Shown here one piece after another: positions 56,171 to 64,000 of a DNA stretch of 64,000 nt. A program made the position numbers and the translations under genes. Origin of the DNA: an uncultured Pelagibacteraceae bacterium (lineage in GTDB: Bacteria; Pseudomonadota; Alphaproteobacteria; Pelagibacterales; Pelagibacteraceae); assembly GCA_902528175.1 (NCBI GenBank), contig CABZRN010000001.1:40390-104389 (forward strand). Direction: 5' to 3'. How positions within the stretch are numbered: the first letter of the stretch is position 1; each line of letters starts with the position of its first letter. The notes beneath the pieces are model-generated. The model worked only from the letters and a program-made list of their open reading frames with translations, had not been told where the DNA came from and did no database searches.

Positions 56171-56914
56171 ATGAGTACTTTAGAAGCAAATATTAGAAAT
56201 AACAAAACATCCGGTGAACTAAAAATAATAAGACAACAAGGAAATGTTCCAGGTATTGTCTATGGTGGATCAGACAAAAACCAAAATGTATCTGTATCTA
56301 TAAAAGTACTAAAAAATTTAATGGAGCAAGAAAACTTTCTTTCGAAAATTATAAAACTTAAGGTCGATGGAAAAGAAGAAAGCGTATTACCTAAAGATAT
56401 ATCTTTTGATGTGATCACAGATGAGCCAATACATATAGATTTCTTAAGAGTTGTAAAAGGTTCAAGCGTTATAATAGAAATACCAGTTAAATTTATCAAT
56501 AATGAAAAATCCCCAGGATTAAAAAGAGGAGGTGTTCTTAATATTGTTAGAAGGAAAGTAGAATTAAAATGTCCATCTGAAAATATACCAAGTGAATTAA
56601 TTGTTGATTTGGACGGGGTGGATATAGGACATAGTTTTAAGATATCATCAATAAAATTACCTGAAAATGTTATTCCAACTATTACGGGAAGAGATTTTGT
56701 AATTGCTACCGTAGCAGCACCAACGGTAATTAAGGAACCAGAAAAACCAGCTGAGGCCACAGAAGGTGAAGAAGGAGCAGAGGGTTCTACAGATGCACAA
56801 GAATCAGCCGCACCACCTAAAGATGGAGCAGACGAAAAAGGCGGAGCTGAGGTAGAAAAAAAAGATGCTGGTAAAAAAGATGAAAGTAAGAAACCTCAAT
56901 CAGAAAAAAAATAA
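56171..56914 (+). CDS. rplY: 50S ribosomal protein L25/general stress protein Ctc
   Basis: Binds 5S rRNA in the large subunit. The N-terminal L25 domain (about 1-95) has the LRQQGNVPGIVYGGSD-like IIRQQGNVPGIVYGGSDKN, and the C-terminal TL5/Ctc domain (about 97-185) has FLRVVKGSSVIIEIPVKFIN and LKRGGVLNIVRRKVELKCPS. A low-complexity Glu/Ala/Gly/Lys tail of about 60 residues follows (from EKPAEATEGEEGAEGSTD). At 247 aa it is on the long side because of this tail. The ATG is preceded by T8 and overlaps a tiny upstream frame by 4 nt; no Shine-Dalgarno is seen. Confidence 0.95.
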   Translation: MSTLEANIRNNKTSGELKIIRQQGNVPGIVYGGSDKNQNVSVSIKVLKNLMEQENFLSKIIKLKVDGKEESVLPKDISFDVITDEPIHIDFLRVVKGSSVIIEIPVKFINNEKSPGLKRGGVLNIVRRKVELKCPSENIPSELIVDLDGVDIGHSFKISSIKLPENVIPTITGRDFVIATVAAPTVIKEPEKPAEATEGEEGAEGSTDAQESAAPPKDGADEKGGAEVEKKDAGKKDESKKPQSEKK

Positions 56915-56933
56915 TTGATAAAATTTAATTTAC

Positions 56934-57494
56934 ATGTTTTTATTTGTCGGACTCGGTAATCCCACGCCAAATTCAGAGAACAATAGACATAATATTGGTT
57001 TCAAAATAATTGATGCTATAAACTCAAAATTTAAGTTATCTAAACAAAAACCTAAATTTAAAGGTCTATTAACAACTGGAAATATCAACGAAAAAAAAGT
57101 TTATGCGATAAAGCCATTAACATTTATGAATAACTCCGGGATCTGTATAAGAGAACTTATAGAGTATTTTAAAATTGAAGCTGAAAATATAATAGTCTTT
57201 CACGACGATTTAGATATTGACTTTGGTAAGATTAAAACAAAGTTTGGAGGCTCTAGTGCGGGTCACAACGGGATTGAATCTATAGATAAATTTATAGGTA
57301 AAGATTACTCTAGAGTAAGAATAGGAATAGGTAAACCAAATGACAAAATTGCAGTTTCAGATTATGTTTTAAAGGATTTTGACGATGATGAAAAACAGCA
57401 ACTAGAAACTTTAAAAGATAATATCACTAAAAATTTAGCTATTTTAATTGATAAAAAACTAGACCTTTTCTCAAGCACAGTTAATAATAAATAA
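56934..57494 (+). CDS. pth: Peptidyl-tRNA hydrolase
   Basis: Releases tRNA from peptidyl-tRNA that dropped off ribosomes. FVGLGNPTPNSENNRHNIGF holds the catalytic His and Asn; KPLTFMNNSGICIRELIEYF, VFHDDLDIDFGKIKTKFGGS and SAGHNGIESIDKFIGKDYSR match the family. YSRVRIGIGKP and VSDYVLKDFDDDE follow. At 186 aa it is complete. It lies downstream of rplY, a widespread pairing, and its stop codon overlaps the ychF start by one base. Confidence 0.97.
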   Translation: MFLFVGLGNPTPNSENNRHNIGFKIIDAINSKFKLSKQKPKFKGLLTTGNINEKKVYAIKPLTFMNNSGICIRELIEYFKIEAENIIVFHDDLDIDFGKIKTKFGGSSAGHNGIESIDKFIGKDYSRVRIGIGKPNDKIAVSDYVLKDFDDDEKQQLETLKDNITKNLAILIDKKLDLFSSTVNNK

Positions 57495-58567
57495 TGGGAT
57501 TCAAGTGTGGTATCGTTGGATTACCAAATGTTGGTAAATCAACATTATTTAACGCTTTAACTAATTCATCAAAAGCACAGATGGGTAACTTTCCATTTTG
57601 TACAATAGAACCTAACGTTGGCGTTGTTCCAGTTATAGATAAAAGATTAGACAAATTGTTTGAAATCTCTAAATCAAAAAAAAAAATTTATACAACTATA
57701 ACTTTTCTTGATATTGCGGGGCTAGTGAAAGGAGCTTCGAAGGGAGAAGGATTGGGAAACAAATTTTTATCACATATTAGAGAAGTTGATGCAATTATTC
57801 ACTTATTAAGATGTTTTGACTCTGATGATATCCAAAATGTAAATAAAGATGTAAATCCAATGAGAGATTTAGATATTATTGAGACAGAAATGAAGCTTGC
57901 AGACTTAGAGTCTATAGGAAAAAGAATAGATAAAAAAAATTTAAAAAAGATTACTGATGATGAGATAAATATACTTAAAACGACTGAAAATTATATAAAT
58001 AATGATAAAAATTTAAATGAGCTCAGAAATTTATTCGATTTAGATTTAATTAACAAATCTGGCTTATTATCTTTAAAACCAAAACTTTATGTGTGTAATG
58101 TTGATGAAAAAAGTATTTCAATGGGAAACAAATATTCGAAAGAAGTTCAAAAAAATAAAGTAATTGAAAATACAATTTTAGTCTCGGCTGAAATAGAAAA
58201 TCAGATAAATCAATTAGGAAATGACGACAAGAAAAATTTTATGGAGTTAATGAACATTGAAAAAACTGGTTTAAATTATTTAATTGAAAAAGGATATAAG
58301 TTGCTTGAGCTTGAGACTTTTTTTACCTCTGGCCCTGAGGAATCTAGAGCATGGACAGTAAAAAAAGATAGTACTGCTCCTGCCGCTGCAGGAAAAATCC
58401 ACTCAGATTTTGAAAAAGGATTTATAAGAGCTGAGACAATTTCTTTTAATGATTTTATTATTAACAATGGTTGGCTTAATTGTAAAAACAATGGCAAAAT
58501 GAGATTAGAGGGAAAAGATTATATAGTTAAGGATGGAGATATTTTAAACTTCCGTTTCAATACGTGA
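57494..58567 (+). CDS. ychF: Ribosome-associated ATPase YchF (Obg family)
   Basis: P-loop protein related to Obg GTPases, but ATP-preferring in characterised members. G1 is GIVGLPNVGKSTLFNALTNS, G3 is FLDIAGLVKGASKGEGLGNK, and the G4 position reads YVCNVDEKS, matching the NxxE of YchF instead of the NKxD of GTPases. A coiled coil and a C-terminal TGS domain (about 270-357) end with SFNDFIINNGWLNCKNNGKM and the usual YIVKDGDIL. At 357 aa it is normal. Its last 24 nt overlap petC on the other strand. Confidence 0.97.
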   Translation: MGFKCGIVGLPNVGKSTLFNALTNSSKAQMGNFPFCTIEPNVGVVPVIDKRLDKLFEISKSKKKIYTTITFLDIAGLVKGASKGEGLGNKFLSHIREVDAIIHLLRCFDSDDIQNVNKDVNPMRDLDIIETEMKLADLESIGKRIDKKNLKKITDDEINILKTTENYINNDKNLNELRNLFDLDLINKSGLLSLKPKLYVCNVDEKSISMGNKYSKEVQKNKVIENTILVSAEIENQINQLGNDDKKNFMELMNIEKTGLNYLIEKGYKLLELETFFTSGPEESRAWTVKKDSTAPAAAGKIHSDFEKGFIRAETISFNDFIINNGWLNCKNNGKMRLEGKDYIVKDGDILNFRFNT

Positions 58568-59323
58568 CCAGATTTTTTTCATGCTAAAGTAGACTAGTAT
58601 ACTCAATATAATAAGGTAGACTATTGCTCTAAAGCCTATTTTGTGTCTTTGTTCTAGATGAGGTTCTGCAGTCCACATTAAAAAGCTCACTACATCTTTT
58701 GCCATTTGTTTTTCTGTAGCGCTAGTGCCATCAGCATATTCTACTAAACCATCGGATAGAGGTGCTGGCATCTTTATTTTATTTCCGTACATATATTTGT
58801 TATAATAAACTCCATCATCTAATTTTATACCTTGTGGAGGTTCCTCATAACCTAGTAAGACTGAATATATATAATCAACCCCACCTTTCCTAGCTTTAAC
58901 TAATACGGACATATCTGGTGGATAAGCCCCACCGTTAGCTACCTTAGCTTCTTGCTCATTTGCATAGGGCATTGCGAATTTATCCGATAATCTTCCAGGT
59001 CTTGTAAACATTTCTCCATCGGAATTTGGTCCGTCAGGTATTTCAAAATTAGCTGCTATAGCTTTTGCTTCTTGCACTGAAAACTCTGGGCCACCCTCCT
59101 CTGAAAGATTTCTGTAAGACATGTATTTTAATGAGTGACATGAAGCACATACTTCTTGATAGACTTGATAACCTCTTTGCAGGGATGCCCTATCAAACTT
59201 TCCAAATGGTCCTTTAAAAGTCCAATCAGTTTTCAATAGTTTTTCAGCATTTTCCGCAGAACTAACTATGTTGCATGAAATTAAAAAAAAAATTAAAGAA
59301 AAATACTTAACAAATTTTAACAT
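58544..59323 (-). CDS. petC: Cytochrome c1 (bc1 complex)
   Basis: Haem c subunit of respiratory complex III. A signal peptide (residues 1-22, FFLISCNIVSSA) directs export. The haem site is Cys59-Ala-Ser-Cys62-His63 within VCASCHSLKYMSY, and the distal Met is probably in KFAMPYANEQEAK or KIKMPAPLSDGLVEY. A C-terminal helix (about 228-247, GFRAIVYLIILSILVYFSMK) anchors it. At 259 aa it is normal. It begins directly at the petB stop and ends inside the convergent ychF. Confidence 0.97.
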   Translation of the reverse strand: MLKFVKYFSLIFFLISCNIVSSAENAEKLLKTDWTFKGPFGKFDRASLQRGYQVYQEVCASCHSLKYMSYRNLSEEGGPEFSVQEAKAIAANFEIPDGPNSDGEMFTRPGRLSDKFAMPYANEQEAKVANGGAYPPDMSVLVKARKGGVDYIYSVLLGYEEPPQGIKLDDGVYYNKYMYGNKIKMPAPLSDGLVEYADGTSATEKQMAKDVVSFLMWTAEPHLEQRHKIGFRAIVYLIILSILVYFSMKKIWSRIETEV

Positions 59324-60588
59324 TATAGGTTTTGGGAATTTTCTTTACTTCTGGCTGGTTCTGCATTTAAAGCACCACCTAAAATCGGCTCAGTGATACT
59401 TAAAGGTAATGGTGTAGTTTTTTCAATTTTACCTAAAATAGGCAAAATTATTAAGAAATGTGCAAAATAATATGCAGTTCCTATTCGTGCAATTAGTAAA
59501 TAAAGACCCTCTGCCGGCATCGCTCCAACATAACCTAAAATCAAAACATCAGCTACTAAGATCCAATAAAATTGTTTGTACAAAGGTCTAAAAACTGCAG
59601 ATCTAACTTTCGAAGTATCCAGCCAAGGTAAAGCTACAAGTATAAAAATTGCTGACAGCATTGCAATAACCCCCATTAGCTTATCGGGAACTGACCTTAA
59701 GATCGCGTAAAATGGCAATAGATACCATTCTGGAACAATGTGAGCAGGTGTTACCATTGGGTTTGCCTCTATGTAATTATCTGCATGACCTAATACATTT
59801 GGTGAATAAAATACAAATGCAGCAAACAAAATCGTAAATATCAATAATGCAAATAAATCTTTTATAACTATGTATGGATGGAATGAAACAGTATCTTTAG
59901 ATGGCTTTTTAATATCTATTCCAACAGGGTTGTTATTTCCAGGAATATGCAATGCCCATATATGTAAGACTACTAAACCAAGTATCAAAAATGGAATAAG
60001 ATAATGTAATGTAAAAAATCTTGTTAGTGTTGGATTATCAACTGAGTATCCTCCCCATAACCATGTAACTATACCTTCACCAACCAGAGGTATTGCGCTA
60101 AATAAATTTGTTATAACAGTAGCTCCCCAAAAACTCATTTGTCCCCAAGGAAGCACATAGCCCATAAAAGCAGCCGCCATCATCAATACATAAATTATTA
60201 TACCAAGAATCCATATAATTTCTCTAGGTGATTTATAAGATCCGTAAAACAATGATCTAAATATATGAATATAAACTGCAAGGAAAAACATTGATGCTCC
60301 GTTTGCATGAATGTATCTTATAAGCCAGCCGTAGTTTACATCTCTCATTATATGCTCAACACTGTTGAATGCCATATCTGCATGAGCAATATAATGCATA
60401 GCTAAGACTAGACCTGTTATTATTTGAGTAATAAGACAAAAAGTTAAAATCCCACCAAATGTCCACCAGTAATTTAAATTTTTTGGAGTGGGATAGTCTG
60501 TTAGATGGTTTGTTAATGTTAGTAGAGGTAATCTATCATTAAACCATTTTCCAAATTTAGATTTAGGTTGATATTCATGTTCACTCAT
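59323..60588 (-). CDS. petB: Cytochrome b (bc1 complex)
   Basis: Quinol-oxidising membrane subunit of complex III, complete with the eight-helix core and C-terminal extension. [20 protein letters not shown] and [20 protein letters not shown] are present; [16 protein letters not shown] and [20 protein letters not shown] form the Qo site (PEWY intact); [20 protein letters not shown] carries haem-ligand histidines. I start at ATG 60588 ([12 protein letters not shown]), 4 nt after the petA stop; a TTG 4 codons upstream is unneeded. 421 aa. Confidence 0.97.
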   Translation of the reverse strand: MSEHEYQPKSKFGKWFNDRLPLLTLTNHLTDYPTPKNLNYWWTFGGILTFCLITQIITGLVLAMHYIAHADMAFNSVEHIMRDVNYGWLIRYIHANGASMFFLAVYIHIFRSLFYGSYKSPREIIWILGIIIYVLMMAAAFMGYVLPWGQMSFWGATVITNLFSAIPLVGEGIVTWLWGGYSVDNPTLTRFFTLHYLIPFLILGLVVLHIWALHIPGNNNPVGIDIKKPSKDTVSFHPYIVIKDLFALLIFTILFAAFVFYSPNVLGHADNYIEANPMVTPAHIVPEWYLLPFYAILRSVPDKLMGVIAMLSAIFILVALPWLDTSKVRSAVFRPLYKQFYWILVADVLILGYVGAMPAEGLYLLIARIGTAYYFAHFLIILPILGKIEKTTPLPLSITEPILGGALNAEPARSKENSQNL

Positions 60589-60592
60589 AATT

Positions 60593-61105
60593 TTATCCAA
60601 TCATAATAGTTTTGCTATTCACAAATTTATACTTAGGTATCTCTAAATTAGTAGGCGCTGGTCCTTTCCTAATTCTACCAGAAGTATCATAATGAGATCC
60701 ATGGCAAGGACAAAACCAACCATTGTAATCACCTTTATCAGCTAAAGGTACACATCCAAGATGTGTGCAAACTCCAAGCATTACTAACCACTCAGGATTA
60801 GTTGCTCTATCCTCGTCTTTTTGTGGATCTTTTAATTCATTTAAACTAACCGATTTAGCTTCTATAATCTCATTTTCAGTTCTTCTTTTAATAAAAACGG
60901 GTTTACCCCTCCATAAAACTGTTATTGATTGACCTGGTTGTACTGAGCTTACATCAACCTCTGTTGTTGCAAGAGCTTTTACTGAAGCATCAGGGTTCAT
61001 TTGGTCAATAAGTGGCCAGGCTGCGGCTCCAACTCCAACTACTCCCACAACTGTTGATGCGGTGAATATGAAGTCTCTACGTTTAACTTTTTTTTGATCT
61101 GACAT
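60593..61105 (-). CDS. petA: Rieske iron-sulfur protein (bc1 complex)
   Basis: [2Fe-2S] subunit of complex III. A twin-arginine signal-anchor [20 protein letters not shown] tops the protein. The cluster boxes are Cys113-Thr-His115-Leu-Gly-Cys118 and Cys132-Pro-Cys134-His135-Gly-Ser, both intact. At 170 aa it is slightly short, as in Rickettsia-like forms. It heads petABC, with the promoter presumably in the 68-nt gap to the divergent trmL, where a 16-bp palindrome lies. Confidence 0.97.
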   Translation of the reverse strand: MSDQKKVKRRDFIFTASTVVGVVGVGAAAWPLIDQMNPDASVKALATTEVDVSSVQPGQSITVLWRGKPVFIKRRTENEIIEAKSVSLNELKDPQKDEDRATNPEWLVMLGVCTHLGCVPLADKGDYNGWFCPCHGSHYDTSGRIRKGPAPTNLEIPKYKFVNSKTIMIG

Positions 61106-61127
61106 TCTAATTATTAAATATACCTAA

Positions 61128-61143
61128 TATATGAATTCATATA
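61128..61143. promoter_or_regulatory. Perfect 16-bp palindrome between petA and trmL
   Basis: TATATGAATTCATATA is a perfect inverted repeat in the middle of the divergent intergenic gap, about 23 nt from the petA start and 31 nt from trmL. Its placement suits an operator for a dimeric regulator. In DNA this AT-rich a few such palindromes are expected per window by chance, so it is a candidate only. Confidence 0.3.
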
Positions 61144-61173
61144 ATATAAAAACCAAATATATCCATAGTAAGA

Positions 61174-61644
61174 ATGACACATAAAGAACCAAAATTTGCA
61201 CCAAAAATTGCCCTTTATCAGCCAGATATACCACAAAATACAGCATCGATTATTAGGACCTGCTCTTGTTTAGGAATAATGCTAGAAATTATTGAACCAT
61301 GCGGGTTTATCATAAATGATCGAAAATTCAAAAGAGTTGTGATGGATTATTATGATGCTAAAAATATTTACTTTTACAAAAGTCCAGAGGACTTTTTTAT
61401 ATGTAAAAGAAATACAAGAATAATTTTGATGACAACTAGGACTAAAAAATCATATAAAGAATTTCTGTTTAAAGAAAATGATACTGTGTTGTTTGGTAGA
61501 GAAAGCTCAGGTGTACCAACTAGCGTCCACAAAAAAGTAAGTCATAGATTAACTATTCCCATGATGAATAAAAAAAGATCACTAAATTTGTCATCATCAG
61601 TATCAATTGTAATTTCAAAAATTCTAAATCAAACTAATTTTTAA
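61174..61644 (+). CDS. trmL: tRNA (cytidine/uridine-34-2'-O)-methyltransferase TrmL
   Basis: SPOUT-fold enzyme that methylates the wobble base ribose of tRNA-Leu isoacceptors. IALYQPDIPQNTASIIRTCS opens the fold, IIEPCGFIINDRKFKRVVMD follows, VLFGRESSGVPTSVHKKVSH and RLTIPMMNKKRSLNLSSSVS form the SAM-binding knot. At 156 aa it is normal. It is divergent from petA, and its stop overlaps the hemF start by one base, an arrangement common in alphaproteobacteria. Confidence 0.93.
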   Translation: MTHKEPKFAPKIALYQPDIPQNTASIIRTCSCLGIMLEIIEPCGFIINDRKFKRVVMDYYDAKNIYFYKSPEDFFICKRNTRIILMTTRTKKSYKEFLFKENDTVLFGRESSGVPTSVHKKVSHRLTIPMMNKKRSLNLSSSVSIVISKILNQTNF

Positions 61645-62471
61645 TGAACAAAGATATAAAAAAGAAATTAGCTAGGAATTGGTTTATAAACCTGCAAGAA
61701 ATGATTTGTAATACGATACAGCAAATTGAAGGTGGAAAAATAAAATTTTTAAAGAAGAGCTGGAAAAGAAGTATAAAAAAGGATGAGGGAGGTGGATGTT
61801 ATTACATTCTTGAAAATGGGAAAATATTTGACAAAGTTGGTGTCAACTTTTCAGAAGTTTATGGAAAACTGACTGAAGAATTTAAAAAGAAAATTCCTGG
61901 TACAAAAAATAATAGGGATTTTTGGGCATCAGGCGTATCCGTAGTAATGCACATGAAAAATCCTCATGTACCAGCTATGCATTTTAATACCAGATATATA
62001 TATACAAATCACGGCTGGTTTGGAGGAGGAATGGATGTTACTCCATGCTTTAATGATTCAACTATTAAAAAACTATTATTTAAAAAGTTAAAAAAAATGT
62101 GTGATAGACATAACAAAAAATATTTTAAAAAATATAAAAAATGGTGTGATGAATATTTTTATTTATCACACCGAAAAGAGTCAAGAGGTATTGGTGGAAT
62201 TTTTTTTGATTATAAAAAAAAAGATTGGGAAAAAGATTTTGGATTTGTAAGGGATCTGGGAATAAACTTTATTCAAATATTTAATCAAATTATTAGTCTT
62301 AGAAAAAGTAAAAAATGGAACTTGAAACAAAAAGATATTCAATATTTAAAAAGAGGTAGATATGTGGAATTCAATTTATTATATGACAGAGGCACAAAAT
62401 TTGGTTTACAAACTGGTGGAAATGTAGAAGCTATATTAATGTCACTTCCCCCTTTAGCAAAATGGAAATAA
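61644..62471 (+). CDS. hemF: Oxygen-dependent coproporphyrinogen III oxidase
   Basis: Haem biosynthesis step from coproporphyrinogen III to protoporphyrinogen IX using O2. FWASGVSVVMHMKNPHVPAM, HFNTRYIYTNHGWFGGGMDV and CDRHNKKYFKKYKKWCDEYF are present. SRGIGGIFFDY, RGRYVEFNLLYDRGTKFGLQ and VEAILMSLPPLAKW close the family pattern. At 275 aa it is normal. Position by petABC fits a haem-supply link, although strands differ. greA begins 3 nt later. Confidence 0.97.
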   Translation: MNKDIKKKLARNWFINLQEMICNTIQQIEGGKIKFLKKSWKRSIKKDEGGGCYYILENGKIFDKVGVNFSEVYGKLTEEFKKKIPGTKNNRDFWASGVSVVMHMKNPHVPAMHFNTRYIYTNHGWFGGGMDVTPCFNDSTIKKLLFKKLKKMCDRHNKKYFKKYKKWCDEYFYLSHRKESRGIGGIFFDYKKKDWEKDFGFVRDLGINFIQIFNQIISLRKSKKWNLKQKDIQYLKRGRYVEFNLLYDRGTKFGLQTGGNVEAILMSLPPLAKWK

Positions 62472-62474
62472 AAT

Positions 62475-62954
62475 ATGAGTAATAAAGAACCAATTACAGT
62501 AGAAGGGCTAAAAAAATTATCAGAAGAACTTGTTTTTTTAAAAGAAAAAAAAAGACCTGAAATAGTAAATGCTATTTCAGATGCTAGGTCACACGGAGAT
62601 TTGAAAGAAAACGCTGAGTATCATGCCGCAAAAGAACAGCAATCTTTAAATGAAGGAAGAATTCAAGAAGTAGAGGATACTATAGCAAGAGCAAATGTAA
62701 TAGATGTAACTAAACTTGAAAATGATGGTAAGGTAATCTTTGGTGCAACTGTTTTTCTTCAAGATTTAGACAGTAATGAAAAAATTAAATATAAACTTGT
62801 TGGTAAAGATGAGGCAGATATTAAAAAAAAATTTATATTTTATCAATCTCCTATTGGCAAAGGTCTGATTGGAAAAAATAATGGTGACTTCGTTGAAATT
62901 AATACTCCATCTGGTAATAAAAATTTTGAAATTATAAAGGTAGACTACGTTTAA
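62475..62954 (+). CDS. greA: Transcription elongation factor GreA
   Basis: Stimulates transcript cleavage by stalled RNA polymerase. The N-terminal coiled coil contains [20 protein letters not shown] and [20 protein letters not shown] with the tip acids Asp and Glu. [20 protein letters not shown] follows, and the C-terminal FKBP-like domain ends in [20 protein letters not shown]. At 159 aa it is complete. Its last 4 nt overlap the convergent CCA-adding enzyme gene. Confidence 0.97.
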   Translation: MSNKEPITVEGLKKLSEELVFLKEKKRPEIVNAISDARSHGDLKENAEYHAAKEQQSLNEGRIQEVEDTIARANVIDVTKLENDGKVIFGATVFLQDLDSNEKIKYKLVGKDEADIKKKFIFYQSPIGKGLIGKNNGDFVEINTPSGNKNFEIIKVDYV

Positions 62955-64000
62955 TTTCTTAAAATACTATCAACTTTTTCATCAGCTAATTTAAAATTAT
63001 TACTCATCCATGCAGTTTCTAATTGTTTGAGTTTATCACCTAATAGCTTACCATCTTTATAATTGTATTTTTCCTTTAAAAATTTAGCGTTAAAAGGAAA
63101 AACTGGCGCTTTCTCCGTTTCATATAATGTAATTAACTCCTTAATATTGTGAATATTTTTAGATTTAAGGATATGAAATTTGATAAGGTCAAATACTTTA
63201 TCTTTGCCATGTTTATAGAGGAGTATTTTTAAATTTTTCTTTTCAAAAAAATTCTTATTTAAATCTTGATAATTATTTTTTAAAAATAATATTCTATCTT
63301 TTTCATCTTTAGATATATTAAATTTATGTACAAAATAATCCGCATTATCAGTTTCATCGATTATTAAAAGGCTTATTAAAAGGGTAAAATCATTTTCTTT
63401 AAAGAGATTTTCATGACTCCTTTTCTCAATATTTTTAATTATGTTAAAATTGATAATTTGAGGAAAAATTAATTGTATTATTTCTCTTGAAAACTGATCT
63501 TTGAGTATTTTAAAAAAACCTTTAGATAAAATTATTTTTTTTAATTCACTAAGCAACCTATCGCCTGATATTATACTTATGCCACTAATATTTTGTTTGA
63601 TTATTTTTTTAATTTCCTCTGTATGATTATTTTTTGAATAGATTAGGAAAAACCTAATATATCTTAAGATTCTCAAATAATCTTCTTTAATTCTGGTTGT
63701 AGGATTTCCAATAAATTTGACCCATCCATTTAACAGATCTTTTTTTCCATTAAACGGATCAAACAATTCTCCGTTTATGTTTGAATAAATTGAATTAAAT
63801 GTGAAATCTCTTCTTTTTGAATCTTCTTTCCAATTCTTGCAATATTGAACCTCGGCAAATCTTCCATCTGTTTTAACATCTTTTCTCAAAGAAGTTATTT
63901 CGAATTTTTTGTTTTCTATAATTGCTGTTATCGTCCCATATTTTTTTCCAACATCTATATGTTTGATATTATTTTTATTTAAACAATTCACAACCTCATC
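62951..64000 (-). CDS. cca: CCA-adding enzyme/poly(A) polymerase family, 5' end cut by window edge
   Basis: Class II nucleotidyltransferase that builds or repairs tRNA 3' ends. The frame stays open to base 64000 (350 codons), entering as [20 protein letters not shown]. Next come [20 protein letters not shown] and [20 protein letters not shown] (conserved RRDFTxNA), the [20 protein letters not shown] loop and [20 protein letters not shown]. The tail is a helical domain. The catalytic GGxVRD and DxD motifs should lie beyond the window, so the true start is not seen. In alphaproteobacteria this family combines CCA and poly(A) annotations. Confidence 0.88.
   Translation of the reverse strand, partial: DEVVNCLNKNNIKHIDVGKKYGTITAIIENKKFEITSLRKDVKTDGRFAEVQYCKNWKEDSKRRDFTFNSIYSNINGELFDPFNGKKDLLNGWVKFIGNPTTRIKEDYLRILRYIRFFLIYSKNNHTEEIKKIIKQNISGISIISGDRLLSELKKIILSKGFFKILKDQFSREIIQLIFPQIINFNIIKNIEKRSHENLFKENDFTLLISLLIIDETDNADYFVHKFNISKDEKDRILFLKNNYQDLNKNFFEKKNLKILLYKHGKDKVFDLIKFHILKSKNIHNIKELITLYETEKAPVFPFNAKFLKEKYNYKDGKLLGDKLKQLETAWMSNNFKLADEKVDSILRN

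Noticed and set aside
56260..56760. 166-codon open frame on the minus strand inside rplY
   Set aside because: Antisense to a confidently identified L25 gene and without family motifs or its own upstream signals.

Overview
The window looks like a chromosomal segment of a SAR11-clade alphaproteobacterium (Pelagibacter-like). The DNA is strongly AT-rich by eye. Genes are short and Lys/Asn/Ile-rich, and intergenic gaps are mostly a few bases. Neighbouring genes commonly overlap by 1-23 nt, including several convergent pairs that overlap at their 3' ends. Gene-order signatures are alphaproteobacterial: yebC-ruvC-tolQRAB-pal-ybgF, a three-subunit proton-translocating transhydrogenase, lgt-midA-pgeF, SDR-folB-uvrC-pgsA and petABC. 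I see no IS elements, prophage or CRISPR array, and no stretch above 300 nt without a gene.

Layout. (1) 1-8216, minus strand: the Tol-Pal envelope cluster, ruvC, yebC, a YmdB-type phosphodiesterase, 5-formyl-THF cyclo-ligase, zapA and a small coiled-coil gene. (2) 8267-16490, plus strand: a carbon-metabolism operon (tkt-gap-pgk-fba-thiE-efp-suhB), then rpmE, a TrcR-like regulator, rpsU and initiator tRNA-Met. (3) 16492-20360, minus strand: an isolated 5S rRNA with a good sigma-70-like promoter, followed without an apparent terminator by rpmJ, a 36-residue aa3-oxidase subunit IV-like gene, pntAA-pntAB-pntB and transaldolase. (4) 20461-29769: a surface-polysaccharide island. It holds glycosyltransferases, Gmd, a GDP-fucose-synthase-like epimerase/reductase, a ColD-like 3-dehydratase with His in place of the PLP lysine, an FkbM methyltransferase, a WecA/MraY-type initiating transferase and two polytopic GT-C-like proteins. 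Its position between 5S and rpoD recalls the hypervariable region I remember as lying next to the rRNA genes in SAR11. (5) 29789-38477: rpoD, dnaG (with a degenerate zinc ribbon), yqeY and carAB. (6) 38482-49867: a 2OG-Fe(II) oxygenase, an ELM1-family protein, trxB, a crystallin-J1/ADP-ribosylglycohydrolase-like protein, an aspartate-type aminotransferase, uvrB, a pteridine-reductase-like SDR, folB, uvrC, pgsA and ilvE. (7) 49930-64000: a PetP/PetR-like regulator pair with a sensor kinase, ubiK, lgt, midA, pgeF, prs, rplY, pth, ychF, the cytochrome bc1 genes petABC, trmL, hemF, greA and a truncated CCA-adding enzyme.

How the parts fit. Most of the window is streamlined housekeeping: central carbon (tkt, gap, pgk, fba and tal, with no phosphofructokinase here), NADPH/proton coupling (pnt), respiration (petABC, a subunit IV-like peptide, UbiK, MidA), translation, nucleotide-excision repair and envelope maintenance. 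The accessory signal is concentrated in the glycan island. There a deoxyhexose pathway from GDP-mannose, a candidate lipid-carrier initiation enzyme and several transferases could build a strain-specific surface glycan. A 14-base A tract inside the FkbM gene is a possible switch or slippage site. I found no convincing wholly new multi-gene system. The best leads are the 5S-rpmJ-cox-pnt-tal arrangement, the ColD-like dideoxysugar branch, the primase with a degraded zinc site, the divergent J1-crystallin-like hydrolase and a likely ATT-initiated rpsU.
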